The notes under the pieces were generated by a model, which was not told the origin of the DNA, made no database searches, and saw only the letters and a program-made list of their open reading frames with translations. This document shows positions 62,343-64,000 of a stretch of 64,000 bases of DNA, piece by piece; position 1 is the first letter of the stretch; each line of letters opens with the position of its first letter. This DNA comes from Planctomycetota bacterium. Its GTDB lineage: Bacteria; Planctomycetota; Phycisphaerae; Phycisphaerales; SM1A02. The stretch covers positions 16,117-80,116 of the forward strand of contig VGXR01000003.1 of the NCBI GenBank assembly GCA_016873255.1, in the 5' to 3' direction. The position numbers and the translations under genes are program-made.

Positions 62343-63115
62343 GCCGGCTTCTTTCGAAGGACGCGCCCGCCCGCCCAGCCCAGCACCGGGATGCCCAGTG
62401 CCGCGCGCCATGGCCACGATGCCGCGGAGTCGTCGCGGTACCCGTGGCCGCAGGCCGCGAGCGTGGCGAGCAGCACCGCGAGCGCCACGCCCGGGATCGG
62501 CCGGGATCGTCCGTTCACGGCCAGCACCAGGGCGGCCAGCGCCAGCGCCGCGGCGATGGCCGCGAGCGAGATGAACCCGCCCACGGCCGCAAGCCCGGCG
62601 ACGGCCAGCGCCGTCGCGGCCGCGCTGCCGAGGCCAGCACGCGGCGCGCTCGCGGCGAGCGCGACCGCCGCCACGGCAACCGCGACTCCCGTGACTGCCC
62701 GGTCCGCTGAGCCGTCGCCCGGGAACGCCACCGCGAGGGCAAGGGCCGTACCGGCCACCATGCCCACGGCGGCCTCCGCCACGAACGGCTTCCTCGGTCG
62801 CGCCATGCTCGCTGCCACGGCCACGACGGGCGCCGCCACCGCCACCACCAGTGCCACCAGCCCTACCCGGTGCCAGCGCTCGAACGGCGCGTCATCCTTG
62901 GGCATCGACACGGGCAGCTGGCGGAGCACCGCGTTGGCATCGGATTCCGCCATGAACGCCCAGAGCACGGCCACCGCGCACGCCGTGCCCGCCGCGGCGC
63001 GCGCGAAGCCCGGCGTCCGGCCGATGGGCGACCGCGTGATGGCGATCGCCGCCGCCGCGGAAACCAGTGCGGGCAGCACGATCGTGGTCAACAGGTAGAG
63101 GGCAAGCGCGGCCAT
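62339..63115 (-). CDS. Polytopic membrane protein, unknown
   Basis: 258-aa hydrophobic protein with about seven helices, including LALYLLTTIVLPALVSAAAAIAI at the start, GLVALVVAVAAPVVAVAAS and several Ala/Val-rich helices later. Ends RKKPA, a positive C-terminus. Ala content is very high and no motif is recognisable. It lies between the YceI-like gene and the DUF4105 gene, overlapping the latter by 4 bp, so the three form an operon. It may aid the DUF4105 protein, but that is only contextual. Confidence 0.6.
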   Translation of the reverse strand: MAALALYLLTTIVLPALVSAAAAIAITRSPIGRTPGFARAAAGTACAVAVLWAFMAESDANAVLRQLPVSMPKDDAPFERWHRVGLVALVVAVAAPVVAVAASMARPRKPFVAEAAVGMVAGTALALAVAFPGDGSADRAVTGVAVAVAAVALAASAPRAGLGSAAATALAVAGLAAVGGFISLAAIAAALALAALVLAVNGRSRPIPGVALAVLLATLAACGHGYRDDSAASWPWRAALGIPVLGWAGGRVLRKKPA

Positions 63116-63122
63116 GGCCCGG

Positions 63123-63755
63123 TCACTCCTTGGGCTGGGCGTCGCCCTCGAGGGCGATCACCAGCTTCACGTCATCGCCGAGCGCCTTGGCGGGCTTCTC
63201 GATGCCCCACTTCATCCCGAAGTCGCTCCGCTTGATCTCGAGCGTGCACTCGAAGCCGACCTTGGCGCCCGCGGGTCCGTTGCCGATGCCGGTGGCCACG
63301 CAGTCCGCCTCCACCTCGCGCGTGACCCCGCGGAGCGTGAGGTTGCCCTTCACCTTCCAGCGACGCTCGCCTGCGTTGGCGGCGGACGTCGACTTGAAGG
63401 TCATCACCGGGAACTCCTTCGCGTTGAAGAAGTTCGGCCCCTGCAGGTTCTGGTCGAGCTTCTCCGACCCGGTGTCGGCGTTGGCGATCTTCGCGGTCAC
63501 GTCGAAGGTCGGCACCGAGCCCGGCTGGAGATCCCATTGCACCGTTCCCTCGAGCGCGTTGAAGCGGCCCCAGAACAGCCCGGCCTCCAGGTGCTGGATT
63601 CGAAAGAGCGCTACCGAGTGCACCGGGTCCAACGTGATGGCGACGGGCGCGGGCGGCTCGGTGGGGCGCTGGAAGGCCAGCGCGAGCGAGGACACGCACA
63701 GGGCTGCAGCAAGCGCGATTGTGTGGGGACTTGTCACGCGGGGGATGCTATTCAC
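63123..63755 (-). CDS. YceI-family lipocalin-like periplasmic protein
   Basis: 210-aa exported protein: signal peptide LAAALCVSSLALA, then a YceI beta-barrel with LDPVHSVALFRIQHL, FGRFNALEG-like GRFNALEG, TAKIANADTG, GPNFFNAKEFPVMTFKS, GNLTLRGVTREVEADC and KRSDFGMKWGI. YceI proteins bind isoprenoid chains and are often base- or redox-stress induced. GTG start at 63755, where 63737 is an alternative. First gene of the three-gene minus-strand operon; a TATAAC lies 34 bases upstream. Confidence 0.85.
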   Translation of the reverse strand: MNSIPRVTSPHTIALAAALCVSSLALAFQRPTEPPAPVAITLDPVHSVALFRIQHLEAGLFWGRFNALEGTVQWDLQPGSVPTFDVTAKIANADTGSEKLDQNLQGPNFFNAKEFPVMTFKSTSAANAGERRWKVKGNLTLRGVTREVEADCVATGIGNGPAGAKVGFECTLEIKRSDFGMKWGIEKPAKALGDDVKLVIALEGDAQPKE

Positions 63756-64000
63756 CGGGCTGGGGCGGGCAGTTCACCGTCGCTTGTAGTTATAGGACAA
63801 TCAGAACCCTTTGTGCCGCAATGACTTGAGCCCACGCTTGCCTTCCGGCGGGCGCTGGGGCACAGTGGAAGTATCGGTCGGGATATTTTGCGGGCATTCA
63901 CTTGCCTGCGTTCGAAACCGCGGCACCTTAGGCCAAGCCCGTCTGACTTCCCATCGGCGGGCCGCTCGGCGATCTTGGATCCCTACCCAAGCCGCTGCGC
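63756..64000. promoter_or_regulatory. Upstream region of the YceI operon and window edge
   Basis: 245 bases with no gene seen. TATAAC on the minus strand (63794-63789) sits about 34 bases before the yceI-like start and could be a -10 element, although no matching -35 is at 16-18 bp. The rest is moderately GC-rich, carries no long ORF, and was checked for a tRNA-like fold without success. Confidence 0.35.

Noticed and set aside
63781..64000. Possible tRNA near GTTCGAAA at the right edge
   Set aside because: No acceptor stem or anticodon arm could be paired on either strand.

Overview
The window is about 64 kb of very GC-rich bacterial chromosome, tightly packed, with many genes overlapping by 4 bp (ATGA or GTGA). 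Several traits point to the Planctomycetota, most likely class Phycisphaerae: secreted proteins ending in dockerin-like repeats with a GDLDGDG / DLGILLGQWG pattern, two exported proteins ending in a PAPGALALLG-helix-RRR sorting tail, a protein with a CLECGYPLRG zinc ribbon, a Cys-type sulfatase, and many DUF1573, TlpA-like and lipoprotein genes. This placement is inference from protein style; there is no rRNA in the window.

Layout. 1-9.4 kb: a type IV pilus / type II secretion-like locus. pilN (cut by the window edge), pilM and a major pseudopilin lie on the minus strand. A plus-strand operon carries three prepilin-like proteins, a PilX/GspK-like protein, a secretin and a TPR lipoprotein. 9.5-14.4 kb: an alpha/beta hydrolase, a SYLF lipoprotein, an AsmA-like protein and a membrane hybrid histidine kinase. 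14.6-19.1 kb: a Gld-type ABC transporter (ATPase, permease, GldG-like protein) plus a DUF4340 protein. 19.1-22.4 kb: galactokinase, a beta-CASP metallo-beta-lactamase RNase-like protein, and a small lipoprotein whose stop codon lies inside a 15-bp tandem repeat. 22.5-30.1 kb: a Na/Pi-type transporter, a zinc-finger protein, a sugar isomerase-like protein, a probable hydroxyproline catabolic pair (epimerase and DapA-family lyase/deaminase), a DASS anion transporter and an orphan protein.

30.3-37.6 kb: a sulfatase diverges head-to-head from an operon of two tandem H-NOX heme proteins and a soluble HNOBA-domain hybrid histidine kinase. This is a likely nitric-oxide signalling unit with two sensors. 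It is followed by an exported protein with DnaJ-like Cys motifs and a rare fusion of phosphoserine phosphatase with phosphoglycerate dehydrogenase (SerB-SerA). 37.6-44.0 kb: a membrane zinc-ribbon protein, a C-type lectin/dockerin protein, and an operon of CsgG-like, COG3014-like, YcfL-like and LpoB-like envelope proteins. 44.2-51.6 kb: a dockerin protein runs out of frame into arnB of a complete arnB-C-A-D-T set for adding 4-amino-4-deoxy-L-arabinose to lipid A, unexpected in this phylum. 51.6-64 kb: CutC, two sorting-tail proteins, an ABC-F ATPase, a GAF-GGDEF-EAL protein with a degenerate GGDEF motif, two thioredoxin-fold exported proteins, a DUF4105 protein, a membrane protein and a YceI-family protein.

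No rRNA, tRNA, CRISPR array, transposase, phage gene or replication origin was seen. No gap without a gene exceeds 300 bases.
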